The notes: generated by a model not told the origin, from the sequence alone. Positions 35,497 through 46,018 are shown, counted from the first letter of the stretch. The stretch: 64,000 nt of DNA from Brevundimonas sp. EYE_349 (GCF_023147505.1 NZ_JAHXPB010000001.1:434001-498000), one strand, 5' to 3'. Numbers and translations are program-made.

Positions 35497-36816
35497 ATGA
35501 CGGCGACGAAACCGATGACCATCGGCATCGACTTCGGCACGACCAATACGGTCGTGGCCTTGAGCGATGCGGACGGCGTCGCCCATCTGGCGACGTTCGA
35601 CGCGGTGGAAGGTCAGACCACCACCTTCCGTTCGGCGCTCAGCTTCCAGACCCATCCCGGCGTGGACGGCCAGCCGCCCGAGCGGGTGGTCGAGGCCGGG
35701 CCCTGGGCCATCGCCGCCTATGTCGAGGATCCGCTGGACACACGGTTCATCCAGTCGTTCAAGACCTTCGCCGCCAGCGCCGCCTTCACCGAAACCCGCA
35801 TCGACAACAAGCGCTACGCCTTCGAGGATCTGCTAGCGGCCTTTCTGCTGCGGCTGCGTCATCATGCGGGCGACGCGCTGGACGCCATGCCGCCGGCCGT
35901 GGTCGTGGGTCGTCCGGTCACCTTCGCCGGCGGCAATCCCGACGAGGCGCTGGCCTTGGGACGCTATCAGGCGGCCTTCCAGCGGCTCGGCTTCACCGAC
36001 ATCCGCTACGCCCATGAGCCGGTGGGAGCCGCCTTCTACTTCGCACGCAAGCTGACGCAGGACGCCACGGTCTTGGTCGCCGATTTCGGCGGCGGCACCA
36101 GCGACTTCTCCATCATCAGGTTCGAGCGGACGGACGACGGTCTGCGCTCGACGCCCCTGGCCCGTTCGGGCGTCGGCGTGGCGGGCGACGCCTTCGACTA
36201 TCGGATCATCGACCAGTTGGTGTCGCCCGAACTGGGCAAGGGCGGATTGTACAGCTCGGTCGGAAAGCAATTGCCGATCCCGCAGCGGTATTATTCCGCC
36301 TTCGCCCGCTGGGACCAGTTGGCCCTGTTGCGCGCATCGCGCGACATGCGCGACATCCGGGCCCTGGCCCGCACCGCGCTGGAGCCGGAGAAGATCGAAC
36401 GCCTGATCGAAGTGCTGGACGACAACCACGGCCACGACCTGTACCGGGCCGTGTCGACCCTCAAGATGGCCCTGTCCGCCAATGACACGGCCACCTTCCG
36501 CTTCCACGCCGGTGACGTGCACATCGAAAAGCCGGTCGCACGCGTGGAGTTCGAGGGCTGGATCGCGCCGGAACTGCACGCCATCGAAGGCGCCGTGGAT
36601 CAGGCGATGGCGCGCGCGGGGCTGGCGCCAGACGGCATCGACCGGGTCTTCCTGACCGGCGGCACCTCGTTCGTGCCAGCCGTTCGCGCCATTTTCCAGA
36701 ACCGTTTCGGCCAAGACCGCATCGAAACGGGCGGCGAATTCGAATCCATCGCCGCCGGTCTGGCCCTGATAGGCCGCGAACCCGATCTGGACCTGTGGAG
36801 CGAAAAGGTCGTCTAG
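35497..36816 (+). CDS. Hsp70-family protein, YegD-like
   Basis: A 439-residue member of the actin/Hsp70 ATPase superfamily close to E. coli YegD. It has the phosphate-1 motif IGIDFGTTNTVVALSD, the phosphate-2 motif ADFGGGTSDFSII and the adenosine motif FLTGGTSFVPAVR. It lacks the C-terminal substrate-binding and lid domains of DnaK, as YegD does. The ATG at 35497 has CAGGAGC about six bases upstream and directly precedes the conserved start; an earlier in-frame start has no such support. It lies 76 bases after tRNA-Ser and converges on the acyl-CoA dehydrogenase. Its role is not known. Confidence 0.92.
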   Translation: MTATKPMTIGIDFGTTNTVVALSDADGVAHLATFDAVEGQTTTFRSALSFQTHPGVDGQPPERVVEAGPWAIAAYVEDPLDTRFIQSFKTFAASAAFTETRIDNKRYAFEDLLAAFLLRLRHHAGDALDAMPPAVVVGRPVTFAGGNPDEALALGRYQAAFQRLGFTDIRYAHEPVGAAFYFARKLTQDATVLVADFGGGTSDFSIIRFERTDDGLRSTPLARSGVGVAGDAFDYRIIDQLVSPELGKGGLYSSVGKQLPIPQRYYSAFARWDQLALLRASRDMRDIRALARTALEPEKIERLIEVLDDNHGHDLYRAVSTLKMALSANDTATFRFHAGDVHIEKPVARVEFEGWIAPELHAIEGAVDQAMARAGLAPDGIDRVFLTGGTSFVPAVRAIFQNRFGQDRIETGGEFESIAAGLALIGREPDLDLWSEKVV

Positions 36817-36824
36817 AACCGAAC

Positions 36825-37943
36825 CTAAAACCCCTGCGCCCGCGCCACCCGTTCGGCGTGGAACCCGGGGTCTCCCAGCAGTTCGTTCAGCACCCGTACC
36901 CGCTTCATGAACAGACCGACGTCGAACTCGTCGGTCATACCGACGCCGCCGTGCATCTGCACCGCTTCCTGCACCGCCAGTTCGGCGACGCGGCCGGCCT
37001 TGGCCTTGGCGATGGACGCGGCCAGCGAGGCGTTATCCCGCCCCTCGTCGATGGCCAGTTGCGCACCCAGCGTCGCCGCCCTCGCCAGTTCCAGTTCCGA
37101 GAACAGATGCGCCGCCCGGTGCTGCAGCGCTTGGAACTCGCCGATCAGCTTGCCGAACTGCTTGCGGGTCCGCAGATAGTCCATCGTGACCTTGAACGCC
37201 TGGTCGCCCGCCCCGGTCAGGGTGGAGGCCGCGCAGGCCCGGCCCAGCGTCAGGGCGCCGTCCAGCAGCGCCTCGCCCTGCCCCACGTCGCCGATCACCG
37301 CATCGGCGTCGACCGACACGTCGGTCAGGGTGATGCGCGCGGCGTTGTGCGCGTCCACCATGGCCGTGCGTTCGACCGCCACGCCCGCCGTCGCCGGATC
37401 GACCAGAAACAGGGTCACGCCCTCCTCCGCCCTGGCGACCACGATCAGGGCGTCCGCCACATGGCCGTCCAGCACGAACGCCTTGGCGCCGTTCAGCCTG
37501 AAGCCGTTGCCCGCCCGCTCGGCCCGCGTGGCGATGCGCGACGGCGCGTGTTTGGCGCCCTCGTCCACCGCCAGGGCCAGGATCGCTTCGCCCGCCGCGA
37601 TCCGGGGCAACCAGCCCTGCTGCGCCTCCGATCCTGCGTCCATCAGAACCTTGGCCGACAGGACCGACGACCCCATGAACGGCGACGGCGTCAGGGTGCG
37701 CCCCAGGCTCTCGGCGATCACTCCGGCCTCGACGGCGCCCAGCCCCATGCCGCCCATCGCCTCGGGGATGATGACGCCGGCGAACCCCATCTCTCCGAAC
37801 GCGCGCCACAGGTCGCGCGACACGCCGTCGGGATTGCGGTCGTCCCTCAGCCTTCGCAGATGGGCGATGGGGGCGTTCTCGTTCAGGAAGCCGTCGGCGG
37901 CGTCCTGCAACATCGTCTGTTCTTCGGTCAGGATCAGGGGCAT
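36825..37943 (-). CDS. Acyl-CoA dehydrogenase
   Basis: A 372-residue flavoenzyme that introduces a double bond next to the thioester of an acyl-CoA. The protein shows the N-terminal helical domain (PEAMGGMGLGAVEAGVIAESLG), a central beta domain, and the C-terminal helical domain with MDYLRTRKQFGKLIGEFQALQH and EAVQMHGGVGMTDEFDVGLFMKR. The ATG at 37943 is preceded by GGAGACTGAACCC, and MPLILTEEQTMLQDAA is a normal family start. It is shorter and less like the medium-chain enzymes, and together with the gene upstream may form a two-subunit dehydrogenase as found for steroid or long-chain degradation. Substrate unknown. Confidence 0.93.
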   Translation of the reverse strand: MPLILTEEQTMLQDAADGFLNENAPIAHLRRLRDDRNPDGVSRDLWRAFGEMGFAGVIIPEAMGGMGLGAVEAGVIAESLGRTLTPSPFMGSSVLSAKVLMDAGSEAQQGWLPRIAAGEAILALAVDEGAKHAPSRIATRAERAGNGFRLNGAKAFVLDGHVADALIVVARAEEGVTLFLVDPATAGVAVERTAMVDAHNAARITLTDVSVDADAVIGDVGQGEALLDGALTLGRACAASTLTGAGDQAFKVTMDYLRTRKQFGKLIGEFQALQHRAAHLFSELELARAATLGAQLAIDEGRDNASLAASIAKAKAGRVAELAVQEAVQMHGGVGMTDEFDVGLFMKRVRVLNELLGDPGFHAERVARAQGF

Positions 37944-37947
37944 GGGT

Positions 37948-38256
37948 TCAGTCTCCTGACTGCGCAGCGAAGTATGAGAAGGCGAGATAGATCGCCTGAT
38001 AAGCGGGTGACGCCAGGAGGGCGACTTCCTGCGATGGTGACGGTCGTGGCGAGAATTTTGCCAGCCCGGCGACAATTAAAGCCACCCCGGGCGCGAGAAA
38101 GAAAAACTTGGCGCTCCAAGTCGGTGCAAGTTCGCTCCAAGACATGCCCCATCCCATAGGCGTCAGCATGAAGAAGCTCAGCATCCCGCTGAGAACGACG
38201 CCGACTACCGCGATACCGAAAGGCAAAGGCCGTTCTATTACGCCTGTCACCTTCAC
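37948..38256 (-). CDS. Small hypothetical membrane protein between two acyl-CoA dehydrogenases
   Basis: A 102-residue protein I do not recognise. Two hydrophobic segments, about residues 13-34 and 49-66, and a third weaker one near 84-97, point to an inner-membrane location. The start is a GTG whose bases overlap the stop of the upstream dehydrogenase gene (GTGA), and it ends 4 bases before the next dehydrogenase, so it looks like an integral part of the operon. Its base composition is poorer in GC than both neighbours. It could be a late insertion into the operon or a small accessory protein. Confidence 0.72.
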   Translation of the reverse strand: MKVTGVIERPLPFGIAVVGVVLSGMLSFFMLTPMGWGMSWSELAPTWSAKFFFLAPGVALIVAGLAKFSPRPSPSQEVALLASPAYQAIYLAFSYFAAQSGD

Positions 38257-39434
38257 GCTCCCGGCAGCTGCAGCAGGTGTTTGGCGATGATGTTCAACTG
38301 AACCTCGCTGGTCCCGCCCTCGATGGAGTTGGCCTTGGTCCGCAGCCAGTCGCGCGCCGCCTTGCCGTCATGCGAACGCTCGCCCTCCCATTCCAGCGCA
38401 TCGGCCCCGCCTGCCGCCATCAGCAGTTCGTGCCGCCGCTTGTTCAGCTCGGACCCATAGTATTTCAGCATGGAGGCGATGGCCGGATGCGCCTGTTTGG
38501 CCTTCACCTGATCCCCGACCCGCTCCATCGCCAAGCGGAAGGCGGCGGCGTCGATCTCCAGGTCCGCGATTCGGGCGCGCAGCATCGGCTCGTCCAGTCG
38601 CCCGGCTTCGTCGGCCCCGATGGCGTCCAGCGCCACCTGCCCGACCGGCCGCCCGCCGCCGACCTCGCCCATCGCGCCGATCATGGTCCGTTCGTGCGCC
38701 AGCAGATATTTGGCCACATCCCAGCCCCGGTTCAGCGTCCCGACCAGGTTCGCCTTCTCCACCCGCACATCGTCGAAGAAGGTCTCGCAGAAGGGCGACT
38801 TGCCGCTGATGAGGGTGATCGGCCGCGTCGTCACGCCCGGCGTCCTCATGTCAAACAGCACGAAGCTGATGCCCAGATGTTTAGGCGCATCCGGGTCCGT
38901 CCGCACCAGGCAGAAGATCCAGTCGGCCTTGTCGGCATAGGAGGTCCAGATCTTCTGGCCGTTGACGATCCAGTGGTCGCCCCGATCTTCAGCTTTCGTC
39001 TGGATCGACGCCAGGTCCGACCCGGCGCCCGGCTCGGAATAGCCCTGGCACCAACGAATCTCGCCGCGCACGATCTCGGGCAGGAACCGCGTCTTCTGTT
39101 CCTCGGTCCCGAAGGCCAGCAGCGCCGGGCCCAGCATCCAGACGCCGAAACTGGCCAGGGCCGGCTGCGCCTTGATGCGCCGCAGTTCCGAGGCGAGCAC
39201 CTTGGCCTCCTCGCGGCTGAGCCCCCCGCCGCCGTATTCCTTCGGCCATTCCGGCGCGGTCCAACCGCGCGCGCCCATCCGCTCCAGCCATTGTTTGTGC
39301 GCCGGGGTCTTGAACGTCGGATTTCGCCCGCCCCAGATCATCTCGTCGTCGGCCATCGGCCCGCGACACTCGGCCGGGCAGTTGTCAGCCAGCCATGCGC
39401 GGGTCTCGGCGCGGAAGCGCTCCAGGTCGGTCAT
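38253..39434 (-). CDS. Acyl-CoA dehydrogenase
   Basis: A 393-residue acyl-CoA dehydrogenase of the large-subunit type seen in FadE-like pairs. Family motifs are PKEYGGGGLSREEAKVLASE, RWCQGYSEPGAGSDLASIQT (the flavin and substrate loop), VNGQKIWTSYADKADW, and the C-terminal ANSIEGGTSEVQLNIIAKHLL. The ATG at 39434 has AAAGGGAG nicely spaced upstream; the longer frame to 39548 has no family match. It is the first gene of a three-gene unit with the small membrane protein and the second dehydrogenase. Confidence 0.94.
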   Translation of the reverse strand: MTDLERFRAETRAWLADNCPAECRGPMADDEMIWGGRNPTFKTPAHKQWLERMGARGWTAPEWPKEYGGGGLSREEAKVLASELRRIKAQPALASFGVWMLGPALLAFGTEEQKTRFLPEIVRGEIRWCQGYSEPGAGSDLASIQTKAEDRGDHWIVNGQKIWTSYADKADWIFCLVRTDPDAPKHLGISFVLFDMRTPGVTTRPITLISGKSPFCETFFDDVRVEKANLVGTLNRGWDVAKYLLAHERTMIGAMGEVGGGRPVGQVALDAIGADEAGRLDEPMLRARIADLEIDAAAFRLAMERVGDQVKAKQAHPAIASMLKYYGSELNKRRHELLMAAGGADALEWEGERSHDGKAARDWLRTKANSIEGGTSEVQLNIIAKHLLQLPGA

Positions 39435-39551
39435 GCATCGTCTCCCTTTCGTCCCCGCTGACGGCCTCAACCGCCGCGAAAAGATCGTTGGAAACGAGCT
39501 TATCTTCGAAATCGCCCGCTTAGGAAGCGAAACCTGAATGCCGATCACCTA

Positions 39552-39611
39552 GAGCCTGATCCGATGAGATGGAATCGCTTCGCGATTTCATCGATGCGGT
39601 GAATCAGGCTC
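39552..39611. repeat. Imperfect 60-bp palindrome
   Basis: The outer arms GAGCCTGAT (39552-39560) and ATCAGGCTC (39603-39611) are perfect complements. The inner arms GATGGAATCGC and GCGATTTCATC also pair nearly perfectly around a TTCG loop. It lies in the 264-base gap between the dehydrogenase operon and rodA. It looks like a dispersed REP-type repeat unit and could also act as a terminator-like structure, although no T-run follows. Confidence 0.7.
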
Positions 39612-39624
39612 CAGGTTTCGGCGA

Positions 39625-39666
39625 GAGCCTGATTCTGGGTTCAGTCGGAACTGCAAGGCGGTTCCG
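39625..39666. repeat. Second palindromic repeat unit, related to the one before it
   Basis: This unit opens with GAGCCTGATTC, repeating the arm of the palindrome at 39552, and ends with the hairpin CGGAACTGC-AAG-GCGGTTCCG (39646-39666). The two units are 13 bases apart. Together they occupy most of the gap downstream of rodA, whose transcript would read into them; no T-run makes a classical terminator. Confidence 0.6.
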
Positions 39667-39698
39667 TCTAAAACGACCATTCTCTGGCTGACATAACG

Positions 39699-40853
39699 TC
39701 AGATCAGCCCATGCCCCTTGGGCAGTTCGGCATAGCGGTGGACGCGCGTGGCCATGACCAGCCCAAAGCCGATCATCACCGTCAGCATCACCGTGCCGCC
39801 ATAGGACAACAGCGGCATCGGCACCCCGACGACAGGCGCCAGCCCCATCACCATCGCCCCGTTGATCAACACATACAGGGCGAAGGTCGCCGTAACCCCC
39901 GACGCCGCCAATCGTCCAAAGTGACTGTGCGACAGCGACGCGATCCTAAGCGAGATCAGGATGATGGCGGCATAGCAGGCCAATAGGGTGAAGGTGCCCA
40001 CGAAGCCGAACTCCTCGGCGAAGGCGGCGAAGATGAAGTCGGTCTGGCGTTCGGGCAGGAACTCCAACTGGCTCTGGCTGCCCAGACCGAAGCCGCGCCC
40101 CAGCGGCCCGCCCGACCCCATGGCGATCTTTGACTGCACGATCTGATAGCCCTTGTCCGCCATATCGGCCTCGGGGCTCAGGAAGGTCAGCACGCGGTGG
40201 CGCTGATAGTCGTGCATCCCGAACATGACATAGGGCGGAACCAGCACCGCCGCCGCTACGATCAGCGGCACGATGATCCGCCAGCTCAGTCCCGCCACGA
40301 ACATCATCGCCGCCCCCGTCAGGCCGATCAGCATGGCCGAGCCCAGGTCCGGCTGGTGCGCGACCAGAAGGAACGGCAGGCCGATGATCCCGACCGGGAA
40401 GATCAGCTTCCAGTGGAAGCTGGCCTCCTTGGCCGAGGCGCCGTGATACCAGCGGGCCAAGGCCAGAACGACGCCGATCTTCATGATCTCCGACGGTTGG
40501 ATGCGGGTGAAACCCAGATCCAGCCAGCGCGTCGCCCCCAACGCATGATACCCCAGCGGCGTCTCCACCAGCGCCAGCAGAACCAGCGCCAGCCCATAGA
40601 TCGGATAGGCCAGGGCGAACCAGTAGCGGATGGTGATCAACGACAGCGCCAGCATCAGCGCCAGGCACATGCCGAAGCGGATCAGGTGTTTGGCCGCCCA
40701 CGGCGACCACGATCCGCCCGCCACCGAATACAGCATCAGGGCGCCGGTGCCGGCGACCACGCACAGCAGCGCCGTCAGCCGCCAATCGATCTGACCCAGC
40801 TTGGTCGAGACGCGCTCGCGCTCGCCGGGTCGCGACAGGGCCGAGGCGGTCAA
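39699..40853 (-). CDS. rodA: Rod shape-determining glycosyltransferase RodA
   Basis: RodA is the SEDS-family peptidoglycan polymerase of the elongasome and works with PBP2. The 384-residue protein has about ten membrane helices and the SEDS signatures: the WLDLGFTRIQPSEIMKIGVVLALARWY segment, HQPDLGSAMLIG, and at the end GLAPVVGVPMPLLSYGGTVML. The start is a TTG at 40853 that overlaps the PBP2 gene stop (TTGA); no later ATG precedes the first helix, so the TTG is favoured. It is the last gene of the mre operon. Confidence 0.96.
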   Translation of the reverse strand: MTASALSRPGERERVSTKLGQIDWRLTALLCVVAGTGALMLYSVAGGSWSPWAAKHLIRFGMCLALMLALSLITIRYWFALAYPIYGLALVLLALVETPLGYHALGATRWLDLGFTRIQPSEIMKIGVVLALARWYHGASAKEASFHWKLIFPVGIIGLPFLLVAHQPDLGSAMLIGLTGAAMMFVAGLSWRIIVPLIVAAAVLVPPYVMFGMHDYQRHRVLTFLSPEADMADKGYQIVQSKIAMGSGGPLGRGFGLGSQSQLEFLPERQTDFIFAAFAEEFGFVGTFTLLACYAAIILISLRIASLSHSHFGRLAASGVTATFALYVLINGAMVMGLAPVVGVPMPLLSYGGTVMLTVMIGFGLVMATRVHRYAELPKGHGLI

Positions 40854-42880
40854 CGGCCCGGCTCGGACAGATAGGGGCGCGGGCCGCTGGTCGCGCCGGG
40901 GGTCGTGCGCGTCGGCTCAGGGGCGGCGACCACGTCCGGCTCGGGCGCCGCGCCCACCACCCCGTCCTCGACGATGGCGTCGCCGGTCGGCTCGGGCGGC
41001 AGGGGCCGTTCGATGCGGGCGCGCATGTCCGGGTCCTTCAGCAGGACCGTGCGCATCACCTCGCGCGCGCGCGGCGCGCCGGCCGTGGCCCCGCCCTTGC
41101 CCCCGTGTTCGACGATGACCGCCACCGCATAGCGCGGCGCATCCACCGGGGCGAAGGCGACGAACAGATTGTGGTCCTTCAGCGCCCAGATGTCGCTCTT
41201 GCGTGAGCCGGTGCCATAGTTGCGCACCTGGGCCGTGCCGGTCTTTCCGGCCATCTGGATATCGCCCAGGCCCAGCTGACTCTGGCGATAGGCGGTGCCG
41301 GATCGGTCGTTCGCCACCGCGATCATGCCCTGGCGCACATATTCGATATGTTCGGGCTTGAACGGCAGGTCGGGCGCCTCGGCGCCGCTGGGCTGTTCCA
41401 CCCCGCCGATGGACTTGATCAGACGCGGCTGCAACGCCTTCTTGCCGTTGGCCAGACGCGAGGTCATGACCGCCAGTTGCAGGGCGTTGACGGTGATCGC
41501 CCCCTGGCCGATGGCGACAGAGGTCGTCTCGCCGGGGTGCCAGACCGGATCGCGCGGGAAGGTCCGCGCCTTCCATTCGGTCGAGGGCAGCAGCCCCTTC
41601 TTCTGATTGTCCACCCCGATGTCGAAGGTGTGTTCGAACCCGACCGCCAGCGCCGCCTTGCGGATATTATCCACGCCCGCCCGGTTGCACATGGCGTAGA
41701 AATAGACGTCGCAAGAGTTCTTGATGGCGTTGTGCATGTTCTGCACGCCGTGGCGGCCCCAGCAGCGCTGCACCCGGTTGCCGGTGCGATAGGCGCCGGT
41801 GCAGACCACGGTGATGTTGGGATCGACCCCGGCTTCGAGCAGGGCCAGCGCCGTTGTCGGCTTGAACGTCGATCCGGGCGGGAAGGTGCCGTTGATCGTC
41901 TTGTCCAGCAGCGGCTTGCGCTCATAGTCGGCCAGGGCGCGATAGGTCTTGGTCGGCACCCCGCCGACGAACAGGTTCGGATCGAACGACGGCGCCGACA
42001 TCATGCACAGGATGTCGCCGTTGCGCACGTCCATCACGACGCAAGCGCCTGATTCGTCGCCGAACACCTCCAGCGCCCGGTTCTGCACGTCGGCGTCCAG
42101 CGTCAGCACGACTTCCTTGCCGGGGACGGCCGGGCGCGATCCGCCGATGTCCTCGGCGACCACGCGCCCGCGCGCATCGACCTCGACCCGGTTGCCGCCC
42201 GGTTCGCCGCGCAGCGACAGGTCCAGCGCCTTTTCTACGCCTTGGCGCCCGATGCGGAAGCTGGGGTTGAACAGCAGCGGCGGCGGCTGCTGGCCCTTGT
42301 CGCGCAACGCCTTGACGTCGCGGTCCGACACCTTGGCCACATAGCCGACGACGTGAGCGAAGGCCCCGCCGAACGGATAGTAGCGGGCCTCGTTCATATC
42401 CACCATCACGCCGGGCAGTTCGTTGGCGTACTGATTGACCTTGGCGAACTCCTCCCAGGTCAGGTCGCTCTTGACCGGCACCGGGTTGAACTTGGACGCC
42501 GCATTGACGTCGCGGATGATGGCGCGGCGGCGCTCCAGCGTGTCGGGCAGAACCTGACCCAAGAGGTCCAGCGTCTGGTCCAGATCCTTGGTCTCGTCGC
42601 GCACGACCAGCACGCGGAAGCTGGGCCGGTTGCCGGCGATGACGACGCCGTTGCGGTCCTTGATCAGACCGCGCGGCGGCGGGACCATGCGGAAGTTGAA
42701 CTGGTTTTGGGACGACAGGGTCGCATATTCCTGGGCCTGCACGACCTGCAGTTGGCCCAGCCGGCCGATCAGCGCCGTGATCCCCAGCGCCGTGGCCCCG
42801 CCCACGATGAAGGTGCGCCGCAGGAAGGAGCCCTGCCGCTCGTTGACGTCTTCGAAGAAGATGGAGGGTTCGCCGCTCAT
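40850..42880 (-). CDS. mrdA: Penicillin-binding protein 2
   Basis: PBP2 is the transpeptidase of lateral wall synthesis. The 676-residue protein has a single membrane anchor at about 22-42, a dimerisation or pedestal domain to about residue 240, and the transpeptidase domain with active-site S337 in SxxK (PGSTFKP), the SxN-type KNSCDVYFY and the KTG box AGKTGTAQV. The C-terminal 50 residues are Pro- and acid-rich and probably disordered. The ATG overlaps mreD (ATGA), and the stop overlaps rodA. Confidence 0.97.
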   Translation of the reverse strand: MSGEPSIFFEDVNERQGSFLRRTFIVGGATALGITALIGRLGQLQVVQAQEYATLSSQNQFNFRMVPPPRGLIKDRNGVVIAGNRPSFRVLVVRDETKDLDQTLDLLGQVLPDTLERRRAIIRDVNAASKFNPVPVKSDLTWEEFAKVNQYANELPGVMVDMNEARYYPFGGAFAHVVGYVAKVSDRDVKALRDKGQQPPPLLFNPSFRIGRQGVEKALDLSLRGEPGGNRVEVDARGRVVAEDIGGSRPAVPGKEVVLTLDADVQNRALEVFGDESGACVVMDVRNGDILCMMSAPSFDPNLFVGGVPTKTYRALADYERKPLLDKTINGTFPPGSTFKPTTALALLEAGVDPNITVVCTGAYRTGNRVQRCWGRHGVQNMHNAIKNSCDVYFYAMCNRAGVDNIRKAALAVGFEHTFDIGVDNQKKGLLPSTEWKARTFPRDPVWHPGETTSVAIGQGAITVNALQLAVMTSRLANGKKALQPRLIKSIGGVEQPSGAEAPDLPFKPEHIEYVRQGMIAVANDRSGTAYRQSQLGLGDIQMAGKTGTAQVRNYGTGSRKSDIWALKDHNLFVAFAPVDAPRYAVAVIVEHGGKGGATAGAPRAREVMRTVLLKDPDMRARIERPLPPEPTGDAIVEDGVVGAAPEPDVVAAPEPTRTTPGATSGPRPYLSEPGR

Positions 42881-43395
42881 CGGAACCGAATATCCCCGTC
42901 ATCGAACCGGTCCAGCATCCAGTTGGCCACTGGATACAGCATCAGCGTCGGCGCGATCTGCGCGATCAGCGGCACGATGGCCGGCGCATTGGCCGCCCGC
43001 ACCGCCACGATCATATAGGCCAGTCCAAAAGCGCCCAGCGTGCACGCCGCATAGGCGCCGAACCGGATCAGCCTCTCATGCCCCGCCATCAGGCTGCGCG
43101 ACATCAGGACCGTGAAATAGACCGCCATCAGGCACAGCGCCCACAGCCCCAAGGGCGCGTTCCAGAACAGGTCCAGAAACAGGCCCAGCGCGAACAGCAC
43201 CGCCGGCGCCGTCATCGACGGCCGGATCAGCGGCCAAGCGAAGGCCAGGATCATCGGCGCGACCGGCTCGGGCAGATGCAGACCGAACACCTGCACCGGA
43301 GTCGCCAGAACGACAGTGGCGGCCACGGCGGCCAAGGCCGGATAGACGATCCACTGCAGGGGCCCGACGACGCGAACCGCGACCGGCCGTCTCAC
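42877..43395 (-). CDS. mreD: Rod shape-determining protein MreD
   Basis: MreD is a small inner-membrane component of the elongasome. The 172-residue protein has five or so hydrophobic segments and family-like stretches such as LFWNAPLGLWALCLMAVYF and PVANWMLDRFDD. It shares four bases with mreC upstream and four with mrdA downstream, so expression is coupled across the operon. MreD proteins are poorly conserved in sequence; context settles the call. Confidence 0.94.
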   Translation of the reverse strand: MRRPVAVRVVGPLQWIVYPALAAVAATVVLATPVQVFGLHLPEPVAPMILAFAWPLIRPSMTAPAVLFALGLFLDLFWNAPLGLWALCLMAVYFTVLMSRSLMAGHERLIRFGAYAACTLGAFGLAYMIVAVRAANAPAIVPLIAQIAPTLMLYPVANWMLDRFDDGDIRFR

Positions 43396-44582
43396 AGCGC
43401 CCCCCCCGGCGCCGGCGCGGGCGCGGGCGTCCCTGCCGGGACAGCGGGGTTGGCGGCCGGCGTCTGCGGCGTTCGTGCAGACGGCCGAGGCGTTGACGGC
43501 GCCGTACGGGTCGTGGCGGCCGCAGGCGGAGCGGCCGGAGGGGATTCAGCGACGGCGGCGGCGGCCCTCGCCCGCTCGGCCTGTTGCTGGGCCTGGGCCT
43601 GTTGGGCGGCCTGACGACGCGCAGCGGCGTCGCGAATGGCGCTCAGTTCGGCCGCGTTCGGCTCCGGCGCCGTGGTCAGGCCCGCCAGCGGCGGCGCGTT
43701 CAACGCCTCGGGGCTGACCAGCTGGCCGAAGCTCTGGAACAGCAGCACCCGCACATAATCCACCGCGCCGTGGTCGCTGAACAGTTTGACGCGCCAGGCG
43801 CCGTCCACGCCCTTGGCCGCCACGCCGATCGGCAGGCCGCGCGGCAGGCCGCCGCCGTCGCCCGAACTCAGGATACGGTCGCCTGCCTGCACCGCCCCGG
43901 CGCCACGGATGAACTCCAGACGCGGGCTGTCGCCGCCGTCGCCGGTCAACATGGCGCGCGCGTCGGTGCGTTCGATCATGACCGGCGTGCGCGACGCCAC
44001 GTCGGTCAGCAGAACCATCCGACTGACGCGCGGGGTGACGCCCGTGATCCGTCCGACCAGGCCGTGTTCGCTGATGACCGGATTGCCGATCCGCACGCCC
44101 TGGGCCGAACCGACGTCCAGCAGTTTGGCGCGATTGAACGGGCCGCGCGCGTCAGAGATCGCCCGCCCCGTCGCCATGGCCACCGCCGGTTCGACCCGCA
44201 GGCCCAGCATGGCTTCGTAGCGGCTGTTGACGTTCTTCAGGGCGATCGCCTGGTCGCGCCATTCACGCAGTTCGGCGTTTTCGGCCTTCAATCGACGGTT
44301 CTCGCCGATCGCGAAGAAATAGCCGCCGATATAGTCGCGCACGCCTCCGGCCCAGCGCACGGGCGCCGCCAGAACGCCGCCGACCGGCCCGGCGGCCGTC
44401 TCGAACCCGCCGCGCGCCGCGCCAACGCTGGAGCCGCCCTCGGCCGTCGGCCGGTCGCCCAGCAACAACACCACGGCCCCGACGATGGCCACGACTGCGA
44501 CCACCGCGGCGGTCCAGACCAGCGGCACCTTGATGTTCTCAAAAGGTCCGTCGCGAAACGCCACGGGCGACCTTTCACTCAA
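43392..44582 (-). CDS. mreC: Rod shape-determining protein MreC
   Basis: MreC is a periplasmic scaffold that activates PBP2-RodA. The 396-residue protein has a membrane anchor at about 21-43, a coiled-coil region (NRRLKAENAELREWRDQAI) at about 95-115, and the two beta-barrel domains up to about residue 290 with LLDVGSAQGVRIGNPVI and RILSSGDGGGLPRGLPIG. The C-terminal 100 residues form an extra Ala/Pro/Gln-rich tail (long AQQAQAQQQAE and PAPAPAPGG segments), longer than in most MreC proteins and probably disordered. It lies 143 bases downstream of mreB. Confidence 0.95.
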   Translation of the reverse strand: MSERSPVAFRDGPFENIKVPLVWTAAVVAVVAIVGAVVLLLGDRPTAEGGSSVGAARGGFETAAGPVGGVLAAPVRWAGGVRDYIGGYFFAIGENRRLKAENAELREWRDQAIALKNVNSRYEAMLGLRVEPAVAMATGRAISDARGPFNRAKLLDVGSAQGVRIGNPVISEHGLVGRITGVTPRVSRMVLLTDVASRTPVMIERTDARAMLTGDGGDSPRLEFIRGAGAVQAGDRILSSGDGGGLPRGLPIGVAAKGVDGAWRVKLFSDHGAVDYVRVLLFQSFGQLVSPEALNAPPLAGLTTAPEPNAAELSAIRDAAARRQAAQQAQAQQQAERARAAAAVAESPPAAPPAAATTRTAPSTPRPSARTPQTPAANPAVPAGTPAPAPAPGGAL

Positions 44583-44725
44583 AAGGATTGGAATCGGCGG
44601 GACGCCACCCGCCGCACGCCCTGCCTATCGCAAAATCAAGGCCGGAATGGAACCGTGATCGTGCAGGTCGGGCAAGGATTTGCGGCCAAGCTTTCACCCG
44701 GCCGCCATGGGGTCGAACCGCGAGA

Positions 44726-45802
<1,077 letters not shown>

Positions 45803-46018
45803 TCAGTGTTCGCAGTCGACTTGGCGACGCCCCAACTGCCCCGACATCCCCACGCCGGACAGTTCCTGATCTTCGCCACGCCTACCGACGGCGGGTTTGC
45901 CTGTAAGAAAACGGGAATACAAGCCCCGATGACAGTCTCGTCATAACAGAAACCCGCAGGGACCTTGCGCGCCAAAGAGCGGCGGACCGCCCTTGCCCCG
46001 CTCGCGGTCCCCGGATCG

